A stretch of DNA of 64,000 bases from Eublepharis macularius. Lineage: Eukaryota > Chordata > Lepidosauria > Squamata > Eublepharidae. The stretch is from NCBI RefSeq assembly GCF_028583425.1, contig NC_072806.1, forward strand, positions 31,666,001 to 31,730,000. Direction: 5' to 3'. Below the pieces are notes generated by a model. It saw nothing but the letters and a program-made list of their open reading frames with translations. It did no database searches and was not told the DNA's origin. This document shows, piece by piece, positions 24,405 through 34,989 of this stretch; within the stretch, counting starts at the first letter, position 1, and each line of letters begins with the position of its first letter. The translations under genes and the position numbers were made by a program.

Positions 24405-25450
24405 ATTGCCAACGTACCACATACCTCAATTCCCACATTTACACCCCTCTTCCTGAAATTCATGAATTCCTATCCACCAGAACATCGGTTTTGCATACAG
24501 AAGGCTCTGGGAACAATTTCCAATTAAAGGATCTTGGGTAACTGGACCAGGAAAATCCCTGGAGAGCCACACCCACCAGCTTTGCATGCAGAAGATCCCA
24601 AGTCCGATCTCCAGTTTCAGGATCTCGCATGTTGGAAAAAAGGCCTCTCTGCATCTGAAATCCAGGAGAGTTGCTGCCATTCAGCAATGCAGTAAATGGA
24701 TGTATGTTCTCGCTTGACTTAAACCAACTTCATTTTGAACCAAGGGTTCAGAAGCAGAGCATAAATGATGTATCATGTTGTCTAATGTCAATCCTAGAAT
24801 GGATTATGTTCTGTTTCAGCAGTCCTTCAACCCTGTATTGGATCCTTGCTAATGTAATCCGTGCTCTGTAAACTTGTATTCATCTGCCCTATAACATTGT
24901 TTTATGGAAATGTCCTTGACACTGTATGGAAATGCCTACCCTTGTCCTTGCTACTGATTGTACTGATCTCACACTATGTAATCCGCCTTGACTCTCAGTG
25001 AGAAAGGTGGACTATCAATGACATAAATAAAATAAAAATAAAGAAGGCCCCGGATTCTGTCTCCGGCATCTCTGACTGAGGGCTCACAGATGACAGGAAG
25101 GACCTTTCTCTGTCTAAGATTTTGGAAGGGAGGGAGCTGTCAGGTCTTCCTGAACTTGATGGACCAATGGTCTGACTCAGTTTAAGCCACCTTCCTCTAA
25201 GCCAGTTTAGTGTAGTGGTTAAGAGTAGGGAACTCCTCTAATCTGGAGAACCAGGTTTGATTCCCCACTCCTCTGCTTGATGCCAGCTGGGTGACCTTGG
25301 GTCAGTTACAGCTCTTCCAGAGCTCTCTCAGACCCACCCACCTCACAGGGTGATTTTTGTTGTGGGGATAATTATAACATGCTTTGTAAACCATTGAGTG
25401 GGCATTAAGTTGTCCTGAAGGGTGGTATATAAATAAAGTTAATATTATTA
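24405..25450 (+). repeat. Composite SINE/LINE block, copy 1 of a duplicated segment
   Basis: The order of parts (tRNA-SINE pieces, an L2-like 3' end closing AATAAAATAAAAATAAAG at about 25045, another SINE piece, and a full SINE from 25201) is repeated at 41740-43487. Identity is very high through the L2-like core (24720-25190). This copy lacks the two palindromic elements found in copy 2, so it shows the empty sites; TTAAACCAACTT at 24719-24730 is one of them. Confidence 0.75.
25201..25450 (+). mobile_element. tRNA-derived SINE (Sauria type)
   Basis: GCCAGTTTAGTGTAGTGG, GGTTTGATTCCCCACTCC, GCTGGGTGACCTTGGGTC, CCACCTCACAGGGTG, and an AATATTATTATTA tail. This is the common squamate SINE with a tRNA-like promoter. 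Confidence 0.8.
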
Positions 25451-25458
25451 TTAATGAG

Positions 25459-25600
25459 CACAAAGCTTGGTAACACAGCACCTGTTTTGCATGCAAAAGG
25501 TTCAGGCCCTGGCATCTCCAGCGCTGAAAGAGGCCACCAACTCAAGGGAGACAAGGCAGAGGCAGAGAAACCATCAACCATCTGCCCAAGGCAGGATCAT
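25459..25600 (+). mobile_element. tRNA-derived SINE (third type)
   Basis: CACAAAGCTTGGTAACACAG then CCTGTTTTGCATGCAAAAGG and CTGGCATCTCCAGCGCTG match the SINE head seen at 58510. It is diverged. Confidence 0.5.
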
Positions 25601-25686
25601 AAAGCCAAAGGTGAGTGGCAGGGCACCTGCTTCACCTGCAGGTGCCTGGTACAATTCCAGCTTCTCCAAGTTAGGAAATCTCCAGC

Positions 25687-25912
25687 AGCAGGTGTTGCAT
25701 AGTGGTTAGCATAGGACCCAGCAGAGCCAGGTTCAAATCCCCACTCTGCCACGGACGCTCACTTATGACCTTGGGCTAGTAATGTACATCCAGCCTAGCC
25801 TACCTCACAGGGCTGTTGTGAGGATGAAATAGAGGCGAGGCGTCAGCCCAGCGGGGAGAATGGCAAAGTATAAATGAATTAATTGAATAAATTAATGAAG
25901 TACAAGAGTTGA
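25687..25912 (+). mobile_element. tRNA-derived SINE
   Basis: GTTGCATAGTGGTTAGC, GGTTCAAATCCCCACTC, GACCTTGGGCTAGTAA, CAGGGCTGTTGTGAGG and a TAAATGAATTAATTG tail. It ends about 50 bp before the AKAP10 CpG island. Confidence 0.75.
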
Positions 25913-25959
25913 GGAATTCTGTTGCAGACAGTTGGAATGAGCTGGTGTGTGTGAGGCTT

Positions 25960-26450
25960 TGAGGTGGGAGATACCCCCCGCCGGCTCCCAGCCAAACCTT
26001 CTTCCCAGCAGCCTCGCCCCCTCCCCCCGACCCCTCTTCACAGGCAGCCCCGCCTCGCCTGGCCCCTTCCCCGCCCGTCGCCACTACCTCTCCGCTTGAA
26101 GAAGGACATGGCGGCGCGGCGCGGGCCAGGACGAGCCGGGCCCGTGTCTCCCTCAGGGGTCGTGCGGCGCCTTCCTCCTGCCGCTCCCGCCGCCACCTCC
26201 CGCGCCCCACACCGAGGAGGCGGCAGCCACCGCCGCCATGTTGTCAACAACCGCCGAGCCGATGCCTTCTTCCGGGGGGGAGGGGGGAACGGCTGAGGCG
26301 AGGGAAGGCCCGCGGAGCATGTCGGGAAAAAAGGGAGCAGGAACCGGGGAAACCGCCGGCCGGCCACTTGCCCTCAAGCGACATGGTGGCTTTAGCCTCG
26401 CGAGGCGACAAAAGCGCGGGAGAGGAGCGATGGGAGAGTTCTGGTGGCCA
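25960..26450. promoter_or_regulatory. AKAP10: CpG island promoter of AKAP10
   Basis: The block is GC-rich and dense in CpG compared with the AT-rich introns around it, and it spans the start codon of AKAP10. It contains an ETS-like CTTCCGG at about 26268 and GCCGCCATG near 26236. No TATA box is evident. Transcription runs leftward. Whether a divergent transcript also starts here cannot be told from sequence. Confidence 0.8.
26088..26109 (-). CDS. AKAP10: AKAP10 coding exon 1 with start codon
   Basis: The start ATG at 26109-26107 opens MSFFKRR, like the MSFFRRK start of the human protein, and the exon ends AGAG before GTAGTG. Seven codons plus one base remain, in phase with exon 2. The frame is open upstream as far as an ATG at 26367, but that extension is low-complexity proline/arginine sequence. 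Human AKAP10 also has an annotated upstream methionine, so an N-terminally extended form cannot be excluded. The exon lies in a CpG island. Confidence 0.9.
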
Positions 26451-26555
26451 TCTTGGAAGAGGCAAGGGAAACAGGGAAGGCGGTGCTTGGAGGTCAGCCA
26501 TCTTGGAAGAGGGCATGGAAATGTAAAACTTGGGCGGTGCAGAAGTTCCATCTTG
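26447..26555 (+). promoter_or_regulatory. Three CCATCTTG (YY1-like) sites with a 50-bp period
   Basis: CCATCTTG occurs at 26448, 26498 and 26548, the first two preceded by G (GCCATCTTGGAAGAG). The interval is exactly 50 bp and nearby words such as GGCGGTGC also repeat, so this is a short degenerate tandem repeat. GCCATCTTG is the classic YY1 core, frequent at housekeeping CpG promoters. The block is 340-450 bp upstream of the AKAP10 start codon. Binding is inference. Confidence 0.55.
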
Positions 26556-26603
26556 TGTAAGGGCAGAGGCCACTTAGGTCGATTCCGACATATTGGATAA
26601 GGG

Positions 26604-26676
<73 letters not shown>
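26604..26676. repeat. (TATC)n microsatellite
   Basis: About 18 uninterrupted TATC units lie between the AKAP10 promoter block and a Penelope-like repeat. Confidence 0.98.
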
Positions 26677-26677
<1 letters not shown>

Positions 26678-26679
26678 CA

Positions 26680-26840
26680 CCTCCAAGACTACCAAAATTT
26701 GTGCTAGGGTATGAGCTTTCATGAGCCACAGCTCACTTCTTCAGATACCCTTCAGATAAGATGGTAGGCTCATGAAAGCTTATACCCTATCACAAATTTT
26801 GTTACTCTTACAGGTGCTACTGGACTCTTGTTCTTGTCTG
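26680..26840. mobile_element. Penelope-like palindromic element (GGGUAU variant)
   Basis: Two inverted arms share ATGAGCTTTCATGAGCC and CTCATGAAAGCTTATACCC, and the outer GGTGCTACTGGACTCTTG. The left arm on the minus strand (26707-26750) folds as GGGUAU, CUGAAGA, A, GUGAGC-UGUG-GCUCAU, GAAAGCU, C, AUACCC: a six-pair closing stem different in sequence from the GCAU/AUGC type. The right arm is degenerate. Confidence 0.55.
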
Positions 26841-27079
26841 CCTGTCTTCCTGCCTGTCTTATCTACTGTTGCCTGCAAGAAACACCATGACGGTGATTCT
26901 GAGACTTCAGAACTGGGACCCTTGTGACAACCTGAACACTGAGGTGCGGTTCACTTATTAGACATTTCATTATAAAAATTTATATTCTACCTGTCTCCTG
27001 GACAGCTCTAGGGTGACTAAAAAAAACCAACATGGCAATCATCAACAAAACAAAACCATTAGCAGCTGACAGAGATCAG

Positions 27080-27223
27080 TTCCCCTGGAGAAAATGGCTG
27101 CTTTGGAGGGTGGACTCTACAGCATTATACCCAGCTGAGGACCCTCCTTCCCTCAAGCCCCACCCTCTCCAGGCTCCACCTCCCAAATCTCCTGGAATTT
27201 CCCAACCCAGAGCTGGCAAACCT
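27080..27223 (-). mobile_element. hAT-type MITE fragment (TAGGGTTGCCA family)
   Basis: GGAGGGTGGACTCTACAGC, CAAATCTCCTGGAATTTCCC and AGAGCTGGCAAACCTA match one half of the element at 34737, in reverse orientation. Confidence 0.6.
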
Positions 27224-27450
27224 AGCTGTAGCATAGTGGGTAAAGTGGTTGGGATGCAAACCAGCACTCTGGTGGTTCAAATCCCTCTATTTCCATGAGT
27301 TCAGTAGGTGGCCTTGGGTAAGCCACTCCTCTCAGCCCCAGCTCCCCAGTGGTGTTGTGGGAATAATAATACACAGACTTTGTTCACTGCTCTGAGTGGA
27401 GCACTAATCTGTCTAGCAGAGCAGTATATAAGCACTATTATTATTATATC
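27224..27450 (+). mobile_element. tRNA-derived SINE (GCTGTAGCATAGTGG type)
   Basis: GCTGTAGCATAGTGGGTAAA, GGTGGTTCAAATCCC, GGTAAGCCACTCCTCTCAGC, GGAATAATAATACAC and an ATTATTATTATA tail. It directly abuts a MITE fragment. Confidence 0.8.
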
Positions 27451-28599
27451 CTTGGGGGAAAGGGCAGGATAAAAAGGAAAGAAAGATTGAGCGGGCTGAT
27501 GACTCGCAAGCAGCAATTTTCAACTCCCAAACCAGGATTTATGCAGCACTTGGAAAGCGGGCCTTTTAAACATGCGCAGTGGTCCTCGATCTCCACTCTG
27601 AGAAGCATCAGCCACTTGTAGAAGGAATATGAAAGCCTGATAGCCAAATAAAATTGAGCCCCAGAGCCTCTCATTTAGAAATTAAGCCGCCACCACATGA
27701 CAGACTCTCTTGAATTCATGCATTGTTTTTTAGGGGAACGCAGGCATCCGTGTTGCTCTAGACCAAAACAAATGCATCAAAGTTTTTGAAATGTCAGGAG
27801 GAAATAGCTTCTGTTTGTGAGCAATTAAAAAAAGAAAGTCTCTCAAAAAATCATTCCTTTCCCTGTAGCTGAAAGAAATCTTTATTTTAGCCTCCTGGGG
27901 AAGGGCTTAATTTGACCTAGGGCCCGTCGGAGCTGAGCATTAGAACCTGTTTTCAGTGTTCTGGCTCAGTCTTGGAAATGTGACAAGCACCGGACTTATC
28001 ATTGGGTCCCCACAATCACCCACCCACACACCAAATAGGTCTGGGATCAGCGCAACTTATCCTGCCAGTTTGAGAGTTATCAGTTCAGTCAAGCTTCAGA
28101 GAGCCCTCACCCCACCTGACCCAGCTTTTCATTTTAGAAATCTCCCTAATTTTGCTATCGTTAGGCAAGTTGTCCGTCCAAAATTGTTCCATCAGGATTT
28201 TCTATCCAGTTCACAGCGTCTTTGCTTTAGGAGTGAAAAAACAAAATAAAGTATCTTAGAGCTGGGCCAGTTGTCAGAAATGGCTAGTTGGCAAGTGTCT
28301 GGTCTTTGAAGACTCAATCTCCCCCCCCCCCCCGAGGGACAGGAAAACCTGACATGTAGCATTTACAAGGAACTGAAATTGTCCTTCAGGATCTGTTTTA
28401 TCATCTATTCTTTCAAAGGAAGCTTCTTTTCTGGATTTTTCCCTGGATCACGGAGCCCTTTCCCCAAAGATAACCAAAAATGACAACTTGACAGGTGTTT
28501 TCTTTTTGGCCAAAAGCCAGTGAAACATCTGCCCTTCTGGAAGTGAAGTCTGTTCTATTCGAGAAGGTTTTTATCTCTTGACTTTTGAGTTTTATTTTT

Positions 28600-28893
28600 A
28601 TTGAACACATTCTTTAGAGAGCTCTTTTAAATTAAATTCCGGTTTGTAGCTTTTCTTGTTTTATTGCTCTGGCTGGATGCTGTTTGATGGCTCGGCTGGA
28701 GGTTTTTTTAGGAATTTTAAATGAATGGCGGCCTTATGATTTTTTTATGATTGCTCTCGTTAATCTTTTATTGATTTCTTTTTTAATTAAAGGATTTTAT
28801 TGCTTCATATCGGTCCCAGCTTTGGGGGTTGACATGGGTCAACAGAAAGGGGAGCAGCAATGCTCTAACATAAATAAATAAAATAAAAATAGC
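28600..28893 (+). mobile_element. Probable LINE 3' UTR
   Basis: AT-rich sequence ending CAATGCTCTAACATAAATAA ATAAAATAAAAATAG-like tail. Assignment to an L2-like 3' end rests only on the tail. Confidence 0.4.
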
Positions 28894-29059
28894 TGTCTGG
28901 ATTCATCATTGATACCAGAAGTAGACACATGTATTGAAAGCCAGACTGGTGATCATTTGGTAGTGCTCTTTCTCCACAATGGAAATGACTCTTGAAAAAG
29001 CCAGTGTGTGGCCTCTTATCTCTTGGGGCAGCATGCCATCCAAACAACGGAGAAGATGT

Positions 29060-29160
29060 TATTTACAGTGCAGCTCTAAGCAGAATTACACCTTTCTAAA
29101 TCCATTGAAATAAATGGGCTTCAAAAGGTGCGGCTTTGCTTAGGACTGCATTGTCAGAAT
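29060..29160. repeat. Short palindromic repeat (MITE-like)
   Basis: CAGTGCAGCTCTAAGCAGAA at the left and TTGCTTAGGACTGCATTG at the right are inverted versions of each other around CCATTGAAATAAATGGG. It looks like a small foldback element common in lizards. Confidence 0.5.
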
Positions 29161-29495
29161 ATTTACACCCCAGTGTTCTAGTCCATGAACTCTTGTGGAA
29201 GTTATGAGAACAAAAGTTAAAACAATAAATATCCAATAAGAAAACATGACACAGCTCTAAAAAGAACAACGCAATAACTAAAAACTAATCAACTGGCAAC
29301 ATAAAAATTAAAGAACCAGAACAAGGGAAACTGAGAGAACAACATCAAATGGACAATTTTACACACTGATGATGATGACTTAAATATTAATATTTTTTAA
29401 AAAATGGTTCATGGCTAGAGTATACAGCAGTGTGGTTCTTAACCTTTAATTCACTTCTGCCTCCCAGGGGCACAACACCATCATCAAATGCCCCC

Positions 29496-29559
29496 ATTCA
29501 TTCATTCATTCATTCATTCATTCATTCATTCATTCATTCATTCATTCATTCATTCATTC
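29496..29559. repeat. (ATTC)n microsatellite
   Basis: About 16 units of ATTC. The surrounding 29.2-30.5 kb shows no gene. Confidence 0.97.
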
Positions 29560-30959
29560 CCTTCCCACTGACCACAGTAGTTCCAAGATCTTTACCCCCA
29601 CCAAAAATCCTGACCTGACAACTAAAAGAGAAAACAGACAAGAAACACACATGTGCAACTATCCCTCTGAATTAACAGCCTCCTGATGAGAAAGAATATC
29701 TCCAACATATCACTTATGGAAGTTGAAGAGTGTAGTATCACTCGGTGCCCCATTTGGCAGGGTAGTGCTGGCCTGGTAAGTTGCTTATCTTATGACCACT
29801 AAAAAAAACGGGCCTGGCCTGGGGCTGAAAGGACAGTTCAAAGGGAGGACTGAGGAGGGAGGCCCTGGGAGGATCTGAAGTAGCAAACAGGCTGGTAGCA
29901 ATTAAACATAAAAACAAGGCAACTTTCTCTGAGTATATACAGGATATCATATGATACCAGCATCTCAGGCCTGCGTTCAGTGACACCTTGTGCCTGATGG
30001 CCATCAACAAACTCTGTAATGTTAGGCTCAATTCCTATTTGCTGTATGCAGCTTTTTAAAGAGCTGTGGCAGAAATCTGGAATTGTATCCGCAGTGTGAG
30101 TTGCTCAATATCAAACAACAATCCTTTGCTTGCTGTCAGAAGCCACTCATTTTAAATGGGGAAATGGGATTAGCTAAAATTCTAAAAGCCCTGTTTCCCT
30201 CTCCCCCAAAAATTCTGAATGCCCTCTGGGTGGCTGTATGGCCCCCTTTAAGAGTCAGTGGTATAAGAAGAGTTTATATCTAAATCAGGGAAAATATAAT
30301 GATTAGAATTCAATCAGAACAAGACGCGGGGACAAATAAAACCCTATAGGAAGGAAAAGGCCTGAATAAACAGAAATGTCGGCCTATTTTTTAAAAAAAC
30401 CAATCAGGAACAGTGAGTTAGCTTTCAAGTCCCACAGAACTCTTTTTCAGGTTTGATGGTAAGCAAAAGAAGACGACCAAGGGCAGAGAACAGGCAGAGC
30501 TGGAAGCACCCAGCTGCAAAACAATCCAGTCTTGAAGTACTGATCTAGGGAGATCTTTGTGTTCTATATAGATTAGGCAATGCTCAGCAGTAGGGATGTG
30601 CGTTTCGGCATTCAGAATGCCGAAAGAATGCCGAAACAAAAGTGTTTCGGCTTCTTTCGGGGAATGCCGAAACGTTTCGGGGAATGCCGAAACGTTTCGG
30701 GTAGCCGAAAGAAAAAAGCCAAAACGTTTCGGGATTCTTTCGGCTTTCTTTCGGCTTTTCTATGGGAAAATGCCTCCGTTTTCCAGGACGCCTGGAGGAG
30801 GCATTTTCCCACCGAATAAGCCCAAAATTGGTGGGGACCTTCCTCTAACCCTTCTCTAACAACCACCCAAGTTTCAGACAGATTGGACTTTGGGGGGCCA
30901 TGTTATGGCCCCCCAAAGCAGGTCCCCCCATCCTCCCATAAGAAAGCGAAGGAGCAGCA

Positions 30960-31430
30960 TATTGTTAGCATGCTCACTTAACATCAGAGAATCACAAAAA
31001 CACAATTCCTGGCAAAAACACTTTATTTCTTGAACAGCTTTAGGTTACACAGTAGGAGGGCACAACAGGGCATGATAGCAATGTACTACAAAAAATAATA
31101 CAACCCACTTCACCGTTTTTGACAGCAATTGTGTTTGTGTGATTCTCTGATGTGAAGTGAGTTGTGTTATTTTTGTGTAGTACACTGCTTTCCTGCTCTG
31201 TGGTGCCTTCCTACTGTGTAACCTAAAGCAAGTTACAGAAATAAAGTGCTTTTGACAGCAATTTTTTGGGGTGATTCTTTAATATGAAGTGAGTTGTGTT
31301 ATTTTTGTGTAAGATAGTGCTGCCATGCCCTTTGGTGTTCCCCCCTGCTGTGTAACCTAAAGCTGTTCAAGAAATAAAGTGTTTTTGACAGGAATCATGC
31401 TTTGTGATTCTCTGATGTTAAGTGAGTTTT
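30960..31430. repeat. Internal AATAAA-bearing repeat cluster of the hAT-like element
   Basis: A unit with GTAACCTAAAG...GAAATAAAGTG, TTTTTGACAG and GATTCTCTGATGT-AAGTGAGTT occurs about three times in direct orientation (near 31,110, 31,225 and 31,370, the first partial) and once inverted at about 30,965-31,050. Confidence 0.75.
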
Positions 31431-31946
31431 GTTTTAATTTTTCTGTGTGGGGGACTGCTGGTGTAATGTGTCATAATGCTTTGCCTACTTGTACTTTGGA
31501 AGGGAGAATATAATTTTTTTAAAACTTTATTTTGTGTTGTTCTTGTTTTATTCTTTGTTGTGCAGTTGGTTCCCATCATAGGGAACAATGGGGCTGGCTG
31601 GCCAGCCATCTCTGTAGGTGGTGGGGGAATTTGAGGGAGGGTGTCTGTGGTTCAGGTGCTCTTTCACAGGGACCAGCTGGCACTCAGAAGTGTGCCCACC
31701 ATTGTGGCACCCCTGGGCTGTGCAGAATTGCCCAGGGAAAGAGAGTTTAGAAGTTCCCAGCATAGGGAACAAAGGGAGAGGGCTGGCCTTTGCCAGCCTG
31801 TTCCTGGGGTTATGGGTGTGGGGCAGGTGGGGGTGGATTTGGGTCTGTGAGGGGCTAATGTGGGGATTTGGGTCTGTGTGTGGCAGCTGGGGGGGAATTG
31901 GGTTTGTGTGGGGCTGTAAGGGGTGGACTTTAGGGGCTGAGAGGAC

Positions 31947-32447
31947 CTACTTGGGGAAGCCATGAAATGGCCCCCCCAAGTGGGAGCAGGCTGAGCCTTG
32001 GTGGGGGGTGGGAGGAGGGGTGGGAGAAGGGCCCCAGAGGGCTGGGGGGCATTTTGCATGCAAAATGCCACCCCTGGCAACACAAGCCTCCCCCAGCTGT
32101 CAGTGGTAGAGATGAGAGCAGAGCACCTACTTGGGGAGGCCATGAAATGCCCCCCCCAAGTGGGAGCAGGCTGAGCCTTGGTGGGGGGTGGGAGGAGGGG
32201 TGGGAGAAGGGCCCCAGAGGGTTGGGGGGCATTTTGCATGCAAAATGCCACCCCTGGCAACACAAGCCTCCCCCAGCTGTCAGTGGTAGAGATGAGAGCA
32301 GAGCACCTACTTGGGGAGGCCATGAAATGGCCCCCCCAAGTGGGAGCAGGCTGAGCCTTGGTGGGGGGTGGGAGGAGGGGTGGGAGAAGGGCCCCTGAGG
32401 GCTGGGGGGCATTTTGTATGCAAAATGCCACCCCTGGCAAAGGAAGC
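31947..32447. repeat. 180-bp tandem repeat, about 2.8 copies
   Basis: The phrase CTACTTGGGGA recurs at 31947, 32127 and 32307, exactly 180 bp apart, and the copies are nearly identical. Because 180 is divisible by three, several frames stay open across the array and mimic long ORFs on both strands. The unit includes TTTTGCATGCAAAATG, a short palindrome. Confidence 0.95.
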
Positions 32448-33324
32448 CTGCCTCTTCATTTTTTCCCCATAGGAAATAATGAAGAAAGATCAGCAGCAGC
32501 ATGCTAACAATATGCTGCTCCTTCGCTTTCTTATGGGAGGATGGGGGGACCTGCTTTGGGGGGCCATAACATGGCCCCCCAAAGTCCAATCTGTCTGAAA
32601 CTTGGGTGGTTGTTAGAGAAGGGTTAGAGGAAGGTCCCCACCAATTTTGGGCTTATTCGGTGGGAAAATGCCTCCTCCAGGCGTCCTGGAAGACGGAGGC
32701 ATTTTCCCATAGAAAAAAGCCGAAAGAATGCCGAAATAATGCCAAAAGAATCCCGAAAGCTGAAAGCCGAAAGAGATTCTTGTTTCGGCTTTCGGCTTTA
32801 ACGATAGAGAATCTTCTTTCGGCTTTCTACTTTCGGCTATAGCCGAAAATTTTTGGCTTGCACACCCCTACTCAGCAGAAAAAAGGACAGTTTGTACTAA
32901 AAATTAATGGTACAGAGATGCAACAGCCATGTACTCTTTTAGAAAATATAGAAGCCACAGGTGTCTGTGTGCATCTCTAGCACTAATCAGAGCAGAAGTA
33001 AAAGATAATATGGCACTCCTTTTGGCTGCAAAACTGAAATTTCATTTTAGAGGTTTAACGTTAGTCCAGTAATGTGCTCTACAATTTTGGACTGATGCGT
33101 TTTAAACATAAAAACCGTACACAGCACCAGGGGGCGCTAAGCCATCTACTTTCTGAGCTGCTTTCAGGCCATCGTTTGCTCCCCAAACTAGGTTTCTATT
33201 TAAAAATTCCTGTTGAATCAGACAAGTGGTCCAGCACCCTCTTGCCTAGAGTGGCCACCTGGATGCATCTGGAAGGCCTCCATACCTCTCCGTCCCCCTA
33301 GTTATTTCCTCTTAGCAACTAGCA

Positions 33325-33465
33325 TTTACAGGTACACTGCCTCTGGACATGGCAGCACCATTTAGCCCTGATGGCTAATAACCATTGAATTTGAATCATG
33401 AATGTGTCTGACTCTCTTATAAAGACATCTTAATTTATGGCCATCTCTACATCCAGTGGCAGCAG
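33325..33465 (-). mobile_element. CR1 relic
   Basis: GTACACTGCCTCTGGACATG and CCATTTAGCCCTGATGGC on the plus strand are reverse-complement CR1 3' sequence as also seen at 56.9 kb. It is old. Confidence 0.5.
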
Positions 33466-33690
33466 TGCTATATAATGGTTATAGTGCAATACTAGGATCT
33501 GGGAACTTCCGGTTCCAATCCCCACTTTGCCATGGAAGCTTGCTGGGTGACCTTGGGCCAGTCACACACACTCAGCTTAACCTACCTTGCAGGGCTGTTA
33601 TGAGGATAAAATGGAGAACAATGTGAGCTGCTTCGAGTCCCCAGTGGGGAGAAAGACAGGGTATAACTGAAGTAAATAAAATAAACAAAC
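33466..33690 (+). mobile_element. tRNA-derived SINE
   Basis: TATAATGGTTATAGTGC, GGTTCCAATCCCCACTTTGC, GACCTTGGGCCAGTCACAC, GCAGGGCTGTTATGAGGAT and a TAAATAAAATAAACAAAC tail. Confidence 0.75.
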
Positions 33691-33954
33691 AAGTTCCACA
33701 AGCTAATTATTGGCTGATGAAGAACCGCTACATCTGTCTGGTTTCTATTGCCCGTTGGGGGCCCCCAAGACAGTTCTTGCATTATGGGAGAGGGAGAATG
33801 GTTATCTCTGCTATAGTATGTTATATGTACACACTGGTCCTACTCTTAAGTAACTTTCACTAAGTGAAATGGGGTTTTCTTTTAGACAAGAATGCTTATA
33901 TATTGAAGGTGCCACCTCTTTTCCGGGTGACTTTTTCATACAATGCACAATTTA

Positions 33955-34150
33955 CTTGGGGAAACTCACTGCCACAAGATATGATTGCGGGGGCTTAAGT
34001 AATTTTCAAAGGGGACTAGACAAATTCACGAAGAGAGCTTTCAGCTAAATGGATAAATGGATCTCCGTGCTCAGAGGCAGCTAAGCCTTTGCACAACAGA
34101 TGGCTGTGGCCAAACGGCAGGAGAAGGATACAGCCTTCAGGCCCTTTATG
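33955..34150 (+). mobile_element. CR1 C-terminal/3' relic
   Basis: GGGGAAACTCACTGCCACAA reads NSLPQ, followed by FKGD-like codons, the end of CR1 ORF2. A 3' UTR resembling that at 2308 follows. Confidence 0.5.
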
Positions 34151-34503
34151 CGCTGGACTGCCTGGATTCTTGCACAGAGATTACCGCTGTGTCCAGTAAG
34201 AGAACTTCCACTCTGCTGCTTTAATTACTGAAACAAAGGATTGCTGTGGACCCCAAATCTCTAGCAACACATGAGGTTGCCTGCTGCATCTCTGTATCAG
34301 TCAGTGCTCTGGTCAAGCCTTCTAAGGAAACTCTGTGGAGAACGGCGACTCCTGCTGGGCACCCAGCCTTGATTCTTATGTTCAGCCCAGATGCCGGATA
34401 CAATGATGGAGAGGCACACATGGACCCTTTTTTCGACCATTCAGAGGCTGATACATGCGGAGGCTTCAGCGGGCTTAGATTGGAGTGACTCTGCTTAGGA
34501 ACA

Positions 34504-34720
34504 AGATGGGTAGCCATGTTACTCTGTCTGTAGTAGCAGAAAAGAGCAAGAGTCCAGTAGCACCCATAAGACTGACAAAATGTGTAGTAGGGTATGAGCT
34601 TTTGCGAGACACAGCTCGATTCTTCAGATATCACAGTAGCACCTATAAGACTGACAGAATTTGTGGGAAGGTATAAGCTTTCGTGAAGCACAGCTCACTT
34701 CTTCAGATACTGTGACCCAG
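34504..34720. mobile_element. Penelope-like repeat with two tandem arms
   Basis: GGGTAGCCATGTTACTCTGT, then AGAGTCCAGTAGCACCC begins a first arm (to about 34,628), and GTAGCACCTATAAGACTGAC begins a second in the same orientation. The second arm has an intact hammerhead-like motif on the minus strand at 34671-34710 (GUAU, CUGAAGA, A, GUGAG stem, GAAAGCUU, AUAC). The first is degenerate. Confidence 0.55.
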
Positions 34721-34736
34721 GAAGGCTCATCCCCTA

Positions 34737-34954
34737 TAGGGTGGCCAGCTCCAAGTTGGGAAATTCCTGGAGATCTGAGGAGCGAAACCTGGAGAAGGTG
34801 GGGTTTGGGGAGGGAAAGGACCTTGGCATGGCATAATTCCATAGAGTCCACCCCCAAAGCATCCATTTTCTCCAGGTGAACCGATCTCTGTGGCCTGGAG
34901 ACCAGTTGTAATTCCGGGAGATCTCCAGCCACTACCTGGAGGCTGGCAGCCCTA
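34737..34954 (+). mobile_element. hAT-type MITE (TAGGGTTGCCA family) with 8-bp duplication
   Basis: Begins TAGGGTGGCCAGCTCC and ends GGAGGCTGGCAGCCCTA, flanked by ATCCCCTA on both sides (34729-34736 and 34955-34962). It has 218 bp and no coding capacity. Relatives lie at 27080, 46418, 49507, 49840 and 60739. Confidence 0.85.
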
Positions 34955-34989
34955 ATCCCCTACCACAAATTCTGTTCTGCAGAGGATTT

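Larger units (their letters stand above)
30591..32870. mobile_element. Non-autonomous hAT-like element, 2,280 bp, long inverted ends
   Basis: Ends TAGGGATGTGC (left) and GCACACCCCTA (right) are inverted repeats, and CTCAGCAG flanks both sides (30583-30590 and 32871-32878), a perfect 8-bp duplication as made by hAT transposases. Inverted homology of the ends extends for about 370 bp, including GCCGAAA-rich subterminal repeats and the GAAAGCGAAGGAGCAGCAT block (about 30,940 and 32,520). The interior holds AATAAAG-bearing repeats (30,960-31,430) and a 180-bp tandem repeat (31,947-32,447). No transposase is recognisable; the long frames are products of the in-phase tandem repeat. Confidence 0.85.

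Noticed and set aside
26756-26800. Right arm of the 26.7-kb palindrome as a second ribozyme-like motif
   Set aside because: The CUGANGA core is not preserved in this arm, so only the left arm was kept.
31664-32589. Long overlapping open frames of 219-258 codons on the minus strand
   Set aside because: They are produced by the 180-bp tandem repeat (a multiple of three) inside the hAT-like element. The peptides are repetitive proline-rich sequence with no known domain.
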